Source: an uncultured Bacillota bacterium
GTDB lineage: Bacteria; Bacillota; Clostridia; Christensenellales; UBA1242
DNA: 37,461 nt
Reading direction: 5' to 3'
Assembly (NCBI GenBank): GCA_949296805.1
Contig: CASFPO010000008.1
Coordinates: 1 to 37,461, forward strand
Part shown: positions 7,389 to 15,591 of the stretch, in pieces
How positions within the stretch are numbered: the first letter of the stretch is position 1
How the letters are laid out: each line of letters opens with the position of its first letter
Translations under genes and position numbers: made by a program
Notes under the pieces: model-generated
Databases searched by the model: none
Told to the model about the DNA's origin: nothing
Seen by the model: only the letters and a program-made list of their open reading frames with translations

Positions 7389-8152
7389 AGATTATTAGAA
7401 GTATGTCATGTGAAGATTTTCAAAAACTACATGTTGCAGTAGGTTGGAAAATTTTAAAGGATAAAGAGGTAGATTGTTCTTTAAAGAATTCTATGTTTAT
7501 ATCATGTGCTGTTGTTGATAATGAAATTGTGGGTATGGCAAGAGTTATTGGAGATTTTGCTACTCATGGTCTTTTGTGTGATGTGATTGTTAAACCTGAA
7601 TATCAAAAGCAAGGGATTGGAAAACAAATAATAAATGACATTACCATGCAAATTCAAGCATTTGTAAATGAAAGAGATGAGTTTATGTTGGAACTTTTAC
7701 CAACAACAGGAAATATTGAATTTTATAAAAAATGTGGATTTAAGCACAAACCAGAAAATATGGAAGGTGTTTACAAATGGTTTAAAAATCAAAATATTTA
7801 CGGTGAAGATTGCAAAAAACATTTAATGCAATTAAATAGTAAACCTTTTAATAGTATAAAAAAGAAAACTAAAAATATTGAAATGCGACTATATGACGAA
7901 AAAAGAAGTCAAATAAAACCTAATGATATTATAATATTTATTAACAGAGAAAATGGTGAGAGAATGTGGTGTAAAGTTATAAAGTTGCATATTTTTAATA
8001 ATTTTGAACAGCTGTATCAAAATTTCAACAAAGTTCAATTAGGATATGAAGAAAACGAATTAAGTAATCCAAAGGACATGGAAGAATATTATACCAAAGA
8101 AAAACAATCAAAATATGGAGTTGTAGGAATAGAAATTAAGTTAATGAACTGA
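7385..8152 (+). CDS. GNAT acetyltransferase fused to an ASCH domain
   Basis: A 255-residue two-domain protein from the GTG at 7385, which sits 8 bases after AGGAG; the in-frame ATG at 7364 has no ribosome site. Residues 1-140 are a GNAT acetyltransferase with the acetyl-CoA loop in VIVKPEYQKQGIGKQII and the closing PTTGNIEFYKKCGF. Residues about 150-253 are an ASCH/PUA-like domain: MRLYDEKRSQIKPNDIIIFINRENGERMWCKVIKLHIFNNFEQLY, ending in GVVGIEIKL. ASCH domains are thought to bind RNA or modified nucleic acid, so the fusion suggests acetylation of an RNA, nucleotide or RNA-bound protein; that is inference. It ends just before the second repeat block. Confidence 0.8.
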   Translation: MKIIRSMSCEDFQKLHVAVGWKILKDKEVDCSLKNSMFISCAVVDNEIVGMARVIGDFATHGLLCDVIVKPEYQKQGIGKQIINDITMQIQAFVNERDEFMLELLPTTGNIEFYKKCGFKHKPENMEGVYKWFKNQNIYGEDCKKHLMQLNSKPFNSIKKKTKNIEMRLYDEKRSQIKPNDIIIFINRENGERMWCKVIKLHIFNNFEQLYQNFNKVQLGYEENELSNPKDMEEYYTKEKQSKYGVVGIEIKLMN

Positions 8153-8156
8153 CAAA

Positions 8157-8190
8157 ATTAAGTGATTTAAAACTGCCTAAAACTATGTAA
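8157..8190 (+). repeat. TAAAACTGCC-type repeat, copy 2
   Basis: AATTAAGTGATTTAAAAC, then TGCCTAAAACTATGTAA. It matches copy 1 over about 25 consecutive bases and starts 5 bases after the GNAT-ASCH stop codon. Confidence 0.75.
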
Positions 8191-8268
8191 ATTTATAAAA
8201 TTGTTTTTATGTTTGAACATACAAAAATATAAAAGTATGATATACTTATTTATAAAAAGAGGTGCCTT

Positions 8269-8727
8269 ATGATAATAATTTGTGGTTTGCCGGGATCTGG
8301 GAAAACAACACTTTCTAAAAAATTAGTAGAAAAGTTAGGTCTTGAATATTTTAACGATTGGGGACTTATAAAAGAAAATATATCTATTGAAGATTTTGTT
8401 GTGCAAAACAAATCAAAAAATATTGTTCTAGATCTAGATTATGCAAATTCAAAAATCGGATATTTTTTTGATGGAAATATAGAAATAATCTATTTAGGGT
8501 TTAATAGACAAGATAAGAATTTTCTTGTTGAAAAATTTTCTAAATCTTATCCATATAAAAAACTGGAAGAAATAGAAGATATTGTTGAAAAAAGTTTAGT
8601 CCTATCAGAATTATACGAAAAAGAGTGTAATAAAAGAGACTTAAAGTTTTACTACATTTCAAAAGATAGAGATGTTTTGCTAGAACGGATATTTAATGAA
8701 TTAAGAAATGAAATAGAAGCAAATTAG
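8269..8727 (+). CDS. small P-loop kinase-like NTPase
   Basis: A 152-residue protein opening with MIIICGLPGSGKTTLSKKL, a textbook Walker A (residues 6-13) at the very N-terminus. The rest has the alternating strand-helix pattern of nucleoside or nucleotide kinases, with NIVLDLDYANSK (Walker-B-like, around 58) and a charged lid-like helix (NRQDKNFLVEKFSKSYPYKK). It phosphorylates, or at least binds, an unknown small molecule. It stands alone: TATACT at 8240-8245 and AGAGGT at 8258 serve it, and a 320-base gap follows. Confidence 0.75.
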   Translation: MIIICGLPGSGKTTLSKKLVEKLGLEYFNDWGLIKENISIEDFVVQNKSKNIVLDLDYANSKIGYFFDGNIEIIYLGFNRQDKNFLVEKFSKSYPYKKLEEIEDIVEKSLVLSELYEKECNKRDLKFYYISKDRDVLLERIFNELRNEIEAN

Positions 8728-9048
8728 AATTTTATAATTATTGGTTTTGATAAAAAAGACAAAGTTTCGAAACTTTCCCCCGAAAAATCTCCATATAACT
8801 ATAAACATTAACTCGAAAAATGTGATTTTCTATTAACTTTTAATTTCCTGTATAAAAAACATAATTTTTAACTTTGCACAAACTTTGTTTATTTTGTATA
8901 AACTTGTCTAAAACTTTGTTTGTTTTGTAGATACTTTGTTTATTTTGTCAAAAATAGAGATAAACTTTGCTTATTTATAAAATGTTGGCATATTTTATTA
9001 ACAAACTTGATTTGTTTTTGATAAAATTTAATTAAATAAGGAGAAGGT
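8728..9048. repeat. palindrome and iteron-like direct repeats in a non-coding gap
   Basis: Two structures fill this gap. Bases 8761-8776 are a perfect 16-base palindrome, AAAGTTTCGAAACTTT. Then ACTTTGTTTRTTTTGT occurs at 8882, 8913 and 8933, with a partial fourth (ACTTTGCTTATTT) at 8964. The starts are 31, 20 and 31 bases apart, close to three, two and three helical turns, so all copies would lie on one face of the DNA. This is iteron-like, but no replication gene is nearby. Confidence 0.7.
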
Positions 9049-9098
9049 ATGTTAAAAGAAGAACTTATTAAACTTGTTGATAACATTATAATTGAAAA

Positions 9099-9704
9099 AT
9101 GCGGGCATTTGTTGCTAATGGAATGGAAGGTGAAAAGGCGGACGCATATTTCAAGTTGGCTTGCAACTCATTTGAGATGACATTGCCATTTAAAAACTAT
9201 GACTTTTTAAGTCCTAAAACAAAAGATAAAGCAAAAGAGTTGGTTGAAGGTGCAGATTTCATCTTCCTATGTGGTGGACATCTTCCCACTCAAAATAAGT
9301 TCTTTAATGATATAGATCTAAAGAATTTACTAAAAAATACAAATGCTTTTATAGTGGGTGGTAGTGCAGGTAGTATGAATTGTGCTGATGTTGTGTATTG
9401 TCCACCAGAACTTGAAGAAGAAGTGTTAGATGAGAACTTTAATAGATATTTAAAGGGTTTAGGACTAACAGATATTAACATAATGCCACACTTTGAAGAA
9501 TATAAGCGAATGACTATATGTGGTAAGAGATACATAGATGATATTGTCGTTCCAGATAGTAAAAAGATTGATATTATAGGACTTAATAATGGTAGTTATA
9601 TTGTTATCAAGAATGAAAAATCAACAATCTATGGCGAAAGTTATCTAATTAGAAACGAACAAATAACACAAATCAATGAAAATGAGATGACAACAATTTT
9701 ATAA
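9099..9704 (+). pseudogene. peptidase S51-type glutamine-amidotransferase-like protein, N-terminally truncated
   Basis: The frame carries the core of the S51 (peptidase E-like) class: ADFIFLCGGHLPTQNKF, then the nucleophile elbow GGSAGSMN with its Ser, and a C-terminal strand set ending in YGESYLI. The usual first strand and helix, about 30 residues, are missing. The only ribosome site (AAGGAG, about 9040) serves an ATG at 9049 in another frame (MLKEELIKLVDNIIIEKCGH), which shifts out near 9099. The real start was probably lost by a frameshift or a rearrangement that joined a foreign 5' end. ATG 9099 has no ribosome site. Function, if any remains, would be hydrolysis of small peptides. Confidence 0.65.
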
Positions 9705-9710
9705 CAATAG

Positions 9711-9745
9711 AAAAACAAGGGCTTTAAAACCCTTGTTTTTTGCTT
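9711..9745. terminator. bidirectional terminator
   Basis: AAAAACAAGGG (9711-9721) pairs perfectly with CCCTTGTTTTT (9730-9740). It lies between the converging S51-like gene and the minus-strand gene at 9752 and has A and T runs suiting both directions. Confidence 0.85.
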
Positions 9746-9751
9746 TAAGAA

Positions 9752-10165
9752 TTATAATGTGTGTTCTGTTTGTGTTGCTTGGTATAATGCCTTTAATTCA
9801 TCTAATGAAACTTCTGGCATACCCGTTTGGTCAATATAAAGATTATGGAATTCAACAAGATGGGCAATCATTCCATCTCCAGCACCTACAATTTGACCGG
9901 TAATCGCTTTACTAGTTTTTCTTGGTGTGCAAATATAATGTCGCACAAGTAAATCTTTTGGTTCACGTGGATATTTCTTATTCCAAGAAGAATTATCATA
10001 ATACTCGAAAATCCAAACCTTAGTTGCTTGATGTAATTGCTCTAAAAGTGTAGAATCGCCATTTTTTGCAGAATCAACAACAGTATTCATAGTAAAAGTT
10101 GTAGGATCTTCATTTGCAACAACTTCGTTATTTAATTCTTCAATTACTAATCTATAATTTTTCAT
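9752..10165 (-). CDS. hypothetical protein, 137 residues
   Basis: Not recognised. The protein is hydrophilic, with no signal peptide or membrane span. Notable stretches are TKVWIFEYYDNSSWNKKYPREPKDLLVRHYICTPRKTSKAITG and GDGMIAHLVEFHNLYIDQTGMPEVSLDEL. It looks like a small alpha/beta cytoplasmic protein. The start is well supported: ATG is preceded by AAAGGAG and by an extended -10 (TGCTATAAT on the minus strand, 10189-10197). It is a single-gene unit facing away from the histidine phosphatase gene at 10315, whose promoter has the same TATGCTATAAT word, so the two may be expressed alike. Confidence 0.7.
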   Translation of the reverse strand: MKNYRLVIEELNNEVVANEDPTTFTMNTVVDSAKNGDSTLLEQLHQATKVWIFEYYDNSSWNKKYPREPKDLLVRHYICTPRKTSKAITGQIVGAGDGMIAHLVEFHNLYIDQTGMPEVSLDELKALYQATQTEHTL

Positions 10166-10286
10166 GACACAACTCCTTTGATGTGTCTATTATAGCATAA
10201 TTTGTTTTGAAAAACAATACTGTTTGCAAAAATAATATGTTTCTAAGAAAAAATTTGAAATTGTTAATACAAATCTAATAACAGTA

Positions 10287-10295
10287 TGCTATAAT
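10287..10295 (+). promoter_or_regulatory. extended -10 promoter of the histidine phosphatase operon
   Basis: TGCTATAAT, followed by the ribosome site AGAGGT at 10302, so the leader is very short. The minus-strand gene at 9752-10165 has the same word at 10189-10197. Confidence 0.6.
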
Positions 10296-10314
10296 TATTA
10301 AAGAGGTATGGACT

Positions 10315-10827
10315 ATGAAAATAATATATGTTCATCATGCTTTAAGACAAGTGGGCAATCCGCCTAGTCAAGATGATAAAATACAACCATTAGGTTTACA
10401 AGATGCAGAAATCGTTGCGGAACTTATGAAAATGATGTCTGAATATTCAAATATAAAAGCAATATATACTTCCCCATATTTTAGATGTGCTAAAACTGCT
10501 GAAATAATAAATAAACATATAAATGTTCCTATCTATGAAGAGCCAAGATTTAATGAGTTTAATAAGGTTTTTGAGGTTATTGAAGGCGGTGTGAGCACAA
10601 CAAAAACAGAAACTTGGACAGAGTGCCAAAATAGAATTAGGGAGGCAATTAAAGACATAGTCTTTAAATATGATGATAATGATACTGTTATTTGTGTTAC
10701 AAGTGGTGTAAATATAACTGCGTTTATTAGCTTAGCTTTTAAAATACAACCAAATGAAAATCTACCATTTCCATTAGTTCCTAGCTGTTCGCCTATTGGA
10801 TTTGATATAGATAAAAATTGTTTTTAA
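10315..10827 (+). CDS. histidine phosphatase superfamily protein with altered catalytic residues
   Basis: A 170-residue phosphoglycerate-mutase-like protein. The fold is clear from MKIIYVHHALR at strand 1, IKAIYTSPYFRCAKTAEII (the family's S..R...TA..I block) and the late strand DTVICVTSGVNI. Two catalytic positions differ from the family: the N-terminal RHG is HHA (His8 kept, Arg and Gly lost), and the second catalytic His, normally in a VxHG block, is Ser130 in VTSGVN. Activity is therefore doubtful; it may bind a phosphorylated ligand instead. It heads a run with the two DUF2441-like genes, the first of which starts 9 bases after it. Confidence 0.75.
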   Translation: MKIIYVHHALRQVGNPPSQDDKIQPLGLQDAEIVAELMKMMSEYSNIKAIYTSPYFRCAKTAEIINKHINVPIYEEPRFNEFNKVFEVIEGGVSTTKTETWTECQNRIREAIKDIVFKYDDNDTVICVTSGVNITAFISLAFKIQPNENLPFPLVPSCSPIGFDIDKNCF

Positions 10828-10835
10828 GGAGAAAT

Positions 10836-11429
10836 ATGCAAGTTGAAAATTTAATAATGTATCAAGCAACAACCAGAGATTATAAAGTTGGAGATATAAT
10901 AGAATTTGGCAAAGATAGAAATTATCAAGCCGAACGAGTTTTTAAAACAAACTATCGAATGCTTGGCGCTGAAAATGGAATGGCTGAAATGTTTTTAGAA
11001 GAAAAACTTAAAAAGAAAAAGAGGTTATCAAGAGAAGAAATGAAAACCATTTGTAATATTCTTTGGAACTATGGTTTTTCAATGCGAGAACTTGGCTATG
11101 AAATTTGCAGACAAAAATATTATAAAGATAGACCTTCACGTCTAACTGCTATGTTTTTGTGTGAAAAAGCCGAAGAAGCTAAGTGTTATTTAACTACTGC
11201 ACAACAAAAAGGCACGGATATAGACCCCAAAGTCGTTGGTGTAAAATTGACAGGAAACTTATTAAAAACTAGCAACTCGTTTAATATGAGAGGTGGCAAA
11301 AGTATTGATGAATTCATAGAACAAGCACATAACTATTGGAAAGGTGTTGGAGATGATTTTTTAGATAAAAAGAGCATTGAATATCTTTTTGAAGGAACAG
11401 CAGAGATTGTGGAAATTATTAGATATTAA
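10836..11429 (+). CDS. DUF2441-like protein, copy A
   Basis: A 197-residue protein beginning MQVENLIMYQATTRDYKVGDIIEFG. ATG 10836 follows AAGGAG; an upstream in-frame ATG at 10818 lies inside the previous gene and is unlikely. Family-like landmarks are the opening Y-x-A-(x)-R-x-Y-K-V-G-D strand pair and RPSRLTAMFLCEKAEEAKCYL in the middle. It resembles DUF2441, whose function is unknown. Its neighbour at 11448 is a diverged duplicate: MQVKDLILYQVATGRNYKVGDKIHFG and LPSRFKCMFLSEDADTCLHNL line up with it, and both end in (G/D)xxEIVEI. No catalytic residues can be named. Confidence 0.6.
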   Translation: MQVENLIMYQATTRDYKVGDIIEFGKDRNYQAERVFKTNYRMLGAENGMAEMFLEEKLKKKKRLSREEMKTICNILWNYGFSMRELGYEICRQKYYKDRPSRLTAMFLCEKAEEAKCYLTTAQQKGTDIDPKVVGVKLTGNLLKTSNSFNMRGGKSIDEFIEQAHNYWKGVGDDFLDKKSIEYLFEGTAEIVEIIRY

Positions 11430-11447
11430 TCACATTAAGGAGATAAA

Positions 11448-12044
11448 ATGCAAGTAAAAGATTTAATTTTGTATCAAGTTGCAACTGGTAGGAATTATAA
11501 AGTGGGTGATAAAATTCACTTTGGAGACGAGCCAAACGGACAAGAATTTAATTGTCTTAATCTTTCATTTAATAAGGAAGGCGAGCCATTACATAAATTA
11601 GGCTATGATAATGCTAAAAAAGGCATTTTTAAGAATAAAAATTTACTTCTGGATATGTCAAAAGCATTATCAAACTATGATTTTATAATGAGAGAATTTG
11701 CTATGGAAGAAGTTAGAAAACAACAATTTCCTAAATTGCCAAGCAGATTTAAATGTATGTTTTTAAGTGAAGATGCTGATACTTGCCTACACAACTTGCA
11801 AGGGTTTATAAATCGAGGTGCAGGTTCCAACTTACAAGCAATAAAAGTAAGAGTTAATGGTGAAGCTCACTTTGTTAAAGATTATGGTGTTAGTCGATTG
11901 GGATTATCTTTCAATGAATATAAAAATGAAGCTATTAAATATTGGAGCCAAGACCAGCACTCTACTTCTGCTACAAAAGAAATATTATTTACTGGCGATG
12001 TGGAGATTGTTGAAATACTAAAAGAAGTAAATACTAAACAATAA
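11448..12044 (+). CDS. DUF2441-like protein, copy B
   Basis: A 198-residue paralogue of the preceding gene, 18 bases after it with its own AAGGAG. The two share the start, the central (R/L)PSR..xMFL block, a KVxGVK/KVRVNGE strand and the end FEGTAEIVEI / FTGDVEIVEI, while the central helices differ widely, so the duplication is old or the copies face different partners. It is the last gene of the run and is followed by a terminator at 12052. Function unknown. Confidence 0.6.
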   Translation: MQVKDLILYQVATGRNYKVGDKIHFGDEPNGQEFNCLNLSFNKEGEPLHKLGYDNAKKGIFKNKNLLLDMSKALSNYDFIMREFAMEEVRKQQFPKLPSRFKCMFLSEDADTCLHNLQGFINRGAGSNLQAIKVRVNGEAHFVKDYGVSRLGLSFNEYKNEAIKYWSQDQHSTSATKEILFTGDVEIVEILKEVNTKQ

Positions 12045-12051
12045 AATTCTA

Positions 12052-12077
12052 GTCAAGACCAAACATCTTGGCTTTTT
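12052..12077 (+). terminator. rho-independent terminator
   Basis: GTCAAGA (12052-12058) pairs with TCTTGGC (12066-12072), followed by TTTTT. It closes the 10315-12044 run. Confidence 0.75.
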
Positions 12078-12204
12078 ATTTGAAATTTTATAAATAATCA
12101 ATACAAATTCCATAGATTTATGTTATAATAATCCTATAATAAATAAAAAATAGTAAAAATCTTCGAGATGATGTAAAATTTATAATTGGAGAAATTAAAT
12201 AGGT

Positions 12205-12895
12205 ATGAAAAATATAACAATAGTTAGCGGTGGAGCAAACGGTTTAGGACTTGAATTAGTCAAAATATTACATAATAAAGGATACTTTGCTTGTAATATT
12301 GATAAAGATGAAAAAGCATTAAAGAGTATGTTCCATAACTTGTATAACAACTACAAATCTTTTCTTGGCAATGTTGCTGATGAAAAATATATCATCTCTA
12401 CAATTAAAGAAATAAGCAAATTAGGAAATATTGTCGCTTTGTTTAATAATGCTGGCTCACCTGTTTTTAAATTTCCAACAGAATACGCTTCGCAAGATGT
12501 GGAGTTATGTTTTGAAGGGTTAAAAGGTATGATTTATTTATCTACTAATACTTTAAAAGTTATGGAAAAGGCAGGTGGAAAAATTATCAATATAATGTCT
12601 TCAGCAGCACTTCGTGGAAACAAACAAGAAAGTGTTTATTGTGCTACAAAATGGGCGGAACGAGGATATACTGAAAGTTTAAAATCTTGCTATAATGGCA
12701 CAAAAGTTCAAATTTATGGAGTGTATCCAGGCGGAAATAAATACTAATTTCTATAAAAACAGTAGAGATTATGTTTCTAAGGAAAAACAAGCAGCTTTTA
12801 TGCCTGCAAGCGATTTGGCGGAAGTTATTTATGAAAACATTTTTAGTGATAAAAAGTTGATTGTTGAAGATTTGATTATAAATAGAATTAAATAG
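12205..12895 (+). pseudogene. short-chain dehydrogenase/reductase with a one-base frameshift
   Basis: The first frame (12205-12747, 180 residues) has the SDR glycine motif SGGANGLG, NNAGSP, a catalytic Ser in IMSSAALRG and the YCATK active site (YxxxK). It then reads GVYPGGNKY and stops. The expected SDR continuation, INTNFYKNSRDYVSKEKQAAFMPASDLAEVIYENIF, is present in the next frame to 12895. Removing one A from the run near 12734-12738 restores YPGG-INTNF. This is either a recent inactivating mutation or a read error. It is the first gene of the compact enzyme run; the next SDR begins 8 bases after its end. Substrate unknown. Confidence 0.8.
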
Positions 12896-12903
12896 GAGTC
12901 AGT

Positions 12904-13611
12904 ATGGAAAAGATTTGTTTAGTTACAGGAGCCAAGAAAGGTATTGGTTTGGCAGTTTCTAGAAAATTGTTAAATGCTGGTTATAATGTAATTATGGCAG
13001 ATTGTGAAGATATCACATTTGAAAATGATAAAGTTGCAGTTTTTACAGGTGACATAACAAAAGAAAAGGAAATGTTTGAACTAAAAGATTTTATTGTTAA
13101 AACCTATGGCAGATTAGACTGTCTTGTTTGCAATGCAGGTATAATTCCGACGCCATGTGGTATTGATGATATTACAGATGAAAACATTGATAAAACAATT
13201 GATGTTAATCTAAAAGGAACTTTTAGATGTCTTAGAATATTTGGTAATCTTATTAAAGAAACATCAAAACAAGGAAGTATTGTAAATCTCACATCTGTTG
13301 ACGGAATAATTGGCGAGCCATTTGCTGTAATCTACTCTGCAACAAAAGCAGGAATTATTTCTTTAACTAAATCTTTTGCAAGAAAATTGGGTGATAAAGT
13401 TAGATTAAATGCAGTAGCACCGGGACTTATTGACACACCACTTACTGAAAGTCTTGGTAATGATCCTAGTTGGACAACAGACTTTTCAATCATAAAAAGA
13501 GTTGGAAAACCTAATGAAATTGCTGACGCAGTTGAATTTTTACTATCAGACAAAGCAACATTTATCACAGGTCACGTTTTAACGGTTGACGGTGGATTTA
13601 ATTTGAAGTAA
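12904..13611 (+). CDS. short-chain dehydrogenase/reductase (FabG-like)
   Basis: A 235-residue classical SDR: TGAKKGIG (TGxxxGIG, residues 8-15), NAG (around 78), catalytic Ser in NLTSVDG (around 128) and YSATK (around 143), then APGLIDTPL and the C-terminal signature ITGHVLTVDGGF. It oxidises or reduces an alcohol/ketone using NAD(P). It resembles FabG-type reductases, but nothing around it suggests fatty acid synthesis. Start after AGGAG. It forms a tight run with the frameshifted SDR before it and the Nudix gene 10 bases after. Confidence 0.9.
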   Translation: MEKICLVTGAKKGIGLAVSRKLLNAGYNVIMADCEDITFENDKVAVFTGDITKEKEMFELKDFIVKTYGRLDCLVCNAGIIPTPCGIDDITDENIDKTIDVNLKGTFRCLRIFGNLIKETSKQGSIVNLTSVDGIIGEPFAVIYSATKAGIISLTKSFARKLGDKVRLNAVAPGLIDTPLTESLGNDPSWTTDFSIIKRVGKPNEIADAVEFLLSDKATFITGHVLTVDGGFNLK

Positions 13612-13621
13612 GGAGCTTTTT

Positions 13622-14104
13622 ATGGGGGATTATTTCTATGAAAAATCAAAAATGTATTATGAAAAATACAAAGCAGAGAAACTTACAAAGAAAGTAGGAA
13701 GTATCGTTAAAGACGGAGACAAATACCTTACAATACTCCGAGCAGGTAAAAGGCCAATGTTTGCAGGTGGTAGTGTTGACAAAGGAGAAACAACAAGACA
13801 GGCAATAGTTAGAGAAGTTTTGGAAGAAACCGGTGCAAAGGTTACAAAACTTAAATACCTTGCAAGAGAATATTACTCTGTTGATTGGGAGTTTGAAGGA
13901 ATAACATTCCCAAATAAAAGAGTAGAATATACTTATCTTTGCGAAATTGAAGATGGCGACTATTCCACAAAAGGATTGGGCGGCGAATTTGACAAAAACA
14001 CCAGCCTAAAATGGTGCACTTCAAAAGAACTTGAAGAACTAGGAATGTGGGGACCAACACTTGAACTTGTAAAGAAGGTAGAAAGAGAACATATAGAGGT
14101 TTAA
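13622..14104 (+). CDS. Nudix hydrolase
   Basis: A 160-residue Nudix protein. The complete Nudix box GGSVDKGETTRQAIVREVLEETG (G-x5-E-x7-REVxEExG, residues about 43-65) is present with all metal-binding acids. Nudix enzymes cleave nucleoside diphosphates linked to another group, such as nucleotide sugars, NADH or damaged NTPs; the substrate here is not readable. The next gene begins 4 bases after its stop, so translation is coupled within the enzyme run. Confidence 0.9.
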   Translation: MGDYFYEKSKMYYEKYKAEKLTKKVGSIVKDGDKYLTILRAGKRPMFAGGSVDKGETTRQAIVREVLEETGAKVTKLKYLAREYYSVDWEFEGITFPNKRVEYTYLCEIEDGDYSTKGLGGEFDKNTSLKWCTSKELEELGMWGPTLELVKKVEREHIEV

Positions 14105-14108
14105 AAAT

Positions 14109-14930
14109 ATGCTTAAAATTGGTGTTAGCACAAATAATGAAAGTGGAAATAACGACATTGAAATCCTAAATAATATAGCAAATGCAGGATTTAAAAATGT
14201 CATGTTATCTTTTAAGGCAAAAAACATTGATGAAACTATTAAAACCATTTACGATTTGGGAATGGATATTTCTTATTTTCATATAGACAACAAATATGCA
14301 AACGACCTTTGGGCGATAGGTGAAGCTGTTGAAAGTTATATTCAAGATGTTATCAATCAATTAGAGATTTGTGGTAAATATAACATTCCTATTGCTGTAA
14401 TGCACGCTAGCTTAGGAAGTCCTACTGATTTTGCTTTAAATCCGAGTGTTCAAGGGTTAAAGAATTTTGAAAGAATTTTAAAGGTTGCAAAAAAGAATAA
14501 AGTTAAAATAGCAATTGAGAATGCTGATTGTTATAGCATAAAACATGTTTATTATTTGTTAGATAATATCAAAGACAAATCGGTGGGATTTTGTTATGAT
14601 GTAGGACATCATCACTTATATAATCCTAAAACAGATTTGCTTAAAAAGTATGGAGATAGATTATTTGCAGTCCATTTGCACGATAATTTAATGGATTGGT
14701 ATAAAGGCTATGACTATACTAGGGATTTACACTTGTTGCCATTTGACGGAAAGATAAACTTTGATAAAGTATGTAAGAAATTAAAAGAAATTGGCTACAA
14801 AGGTGTAATTATGCTAGAAATACATAAAAAGGCGTGCGGAAAGCCACAAATGTATGAAAATACAAATAATCAAGAGTATTTGAAAGAAGCATTTAAACGC
14901 GCAGAAAAGTTAAGAACAATGGTGGAGTAA
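14109..14930 (+). CDS. sugar phosphate isomerase/epimerase (xylose isomerase-like TIM barrel)
   Basis: A 273-residue TIM barrel of the AP-endonuclease-2/xylose-isomerase class. Likely metal ligands fall where expected: Glu in KIAIENADC, Asp/His in FCYDVGHHH, His in VHLHDN and the last Glu in VIMLEIH. Family members isomerise or epimerise sugars and sugar phosphates. The reading begins MLKIGVSTNN and ends in a charged helix. The stop is 1 base from the HAD gene's ATG, so the two are coupled. With the SDRs and HAD this suggests handling of a phosphorylated polyol or sugar, which is inference. Confidence 0.85.
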   Translation: MLKIGVSTNNESGNNDIEILNNIANAGFKNVMLSFKAKNIDETIKTIYDLGMDISYFHIDNKYANDLWAIGEAVESYIQDVINQLEICGKYNIPIAVMHASLGSPTDFALNPSVQGLKNFERILKVAKKNKVKIAIENADCYSIKHVYYLLDNIKDKSVGFCYDVGHHHLYNPKTDLLKKYGDRLFAVHLHDNLMDWYKGYDYTRDLHLLPFDGKINFDKVCKKLKEIGYKGVIMLEIHKKACGKPQMYENTNNQEYLKEAFKRAEKLRTMVE

Positions 14931-14931
14931 T

Positions 14932-15591
14932 ATGAAAGCAGTAATATTTGATTTTGACGGAACTTTAACTGAAAAGAAAGGCAATCTTTGGAAAAGAATA
15001 TGGAAAGAACTTGGTCATGACATTGGTCCGGACTCTTACTATGTGAGCCTTTTTAAAAGATTTATGAGTGGAAATATTACACACAGACAATGGTGTGAGT
15101 TAACACTCGAAGCATTTCAAGAAAAAGGTTTTACAAAACAAAAACTAGATGAAATAACAGATGATATGACACTTATTCAAGGAGCTGAAGATCTAATTAA
15201 ATATTTGCACGATAGAAGCCTTGAATTACATATTGTTAGTGGAAATATCATATCAGTCATTGAAAAGGTATTAGGGCCTAATAATCGTTTTATTTCAGCC
15301 ATTAAAGCGAATGAGTTTTTATTTGACGAACAAGGAAATATAATTGAAATTGTAGGGACTAAATACGATCATGAAGGCAAGGCAACTTACATTAAGGAGC
15401 TTTGCGAGAAAAAGGGATATAAACCTAGCGAAGTGCTATTCATTGGAAATAGTATGAATGATGAATGGGTTTATAGGTCAGGTGCTAGGACCTTATGTGT
15501 TAATCCAGATGACACTAAAAGTGAAAACTCAACTATTTGGAACCAAGTAATACATACCGATAATTTAATGGATTTAGAAAGAGAAATTTAA
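14932..15591 (+). CDS. HAD phosphatase (phosphoserine phosphatase-like)
   Basis: A 219-residue HAD hydrolase. Motif I DFDGTLT (residues 7-13) holds both catalytic aspartates, motif II is in LHIVSGN (Ser), motif III a Lys near GKATYIKEL, and motif IV GNSMNDEWVYRSG. The helical cap between residues 20 and 80 (FMSGNITHRQWCELTLEAF) is like subfamily IB, which includes phosphoserine phosphatase. It removes phosphate from a small metabolite. Its last base is the first base of the GNAT gene (TAATG). Confidence 0.85.
   Translation: MKAVIFDFDGTLTEKKGNLWKRIWKELGHDIGPDSYYVSLFKRFMSGNITHRQWCELTLEAFQEKGFTKQKLDEITDDMTLIQGAEDLIKYLHDRSLELHIVSGNIISVIEKVLGPNNRFISAIKANEFLFDEQGNIIEIVGTKYDHEGKATYIKELCEKKGYKPSEVLFIGNSMNDEWVYRSGARTLCVNPDDTKSENSTIWNQVIHTDNLMDLEREI

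Noticed and set aside
8882..8976. CRISPR array
   Set aside because: Repeats are 16 bases with spacers of 4-15 bases and no cas genes; the array does not fit CRISPR dimensions.
10818..10835. Earlier ATG for DUF2441-like copy A
   Set aside because: It lies inside the phosphatase gene; ATG 10836 has AAGGAG directly upstream and matches the start of copy B.
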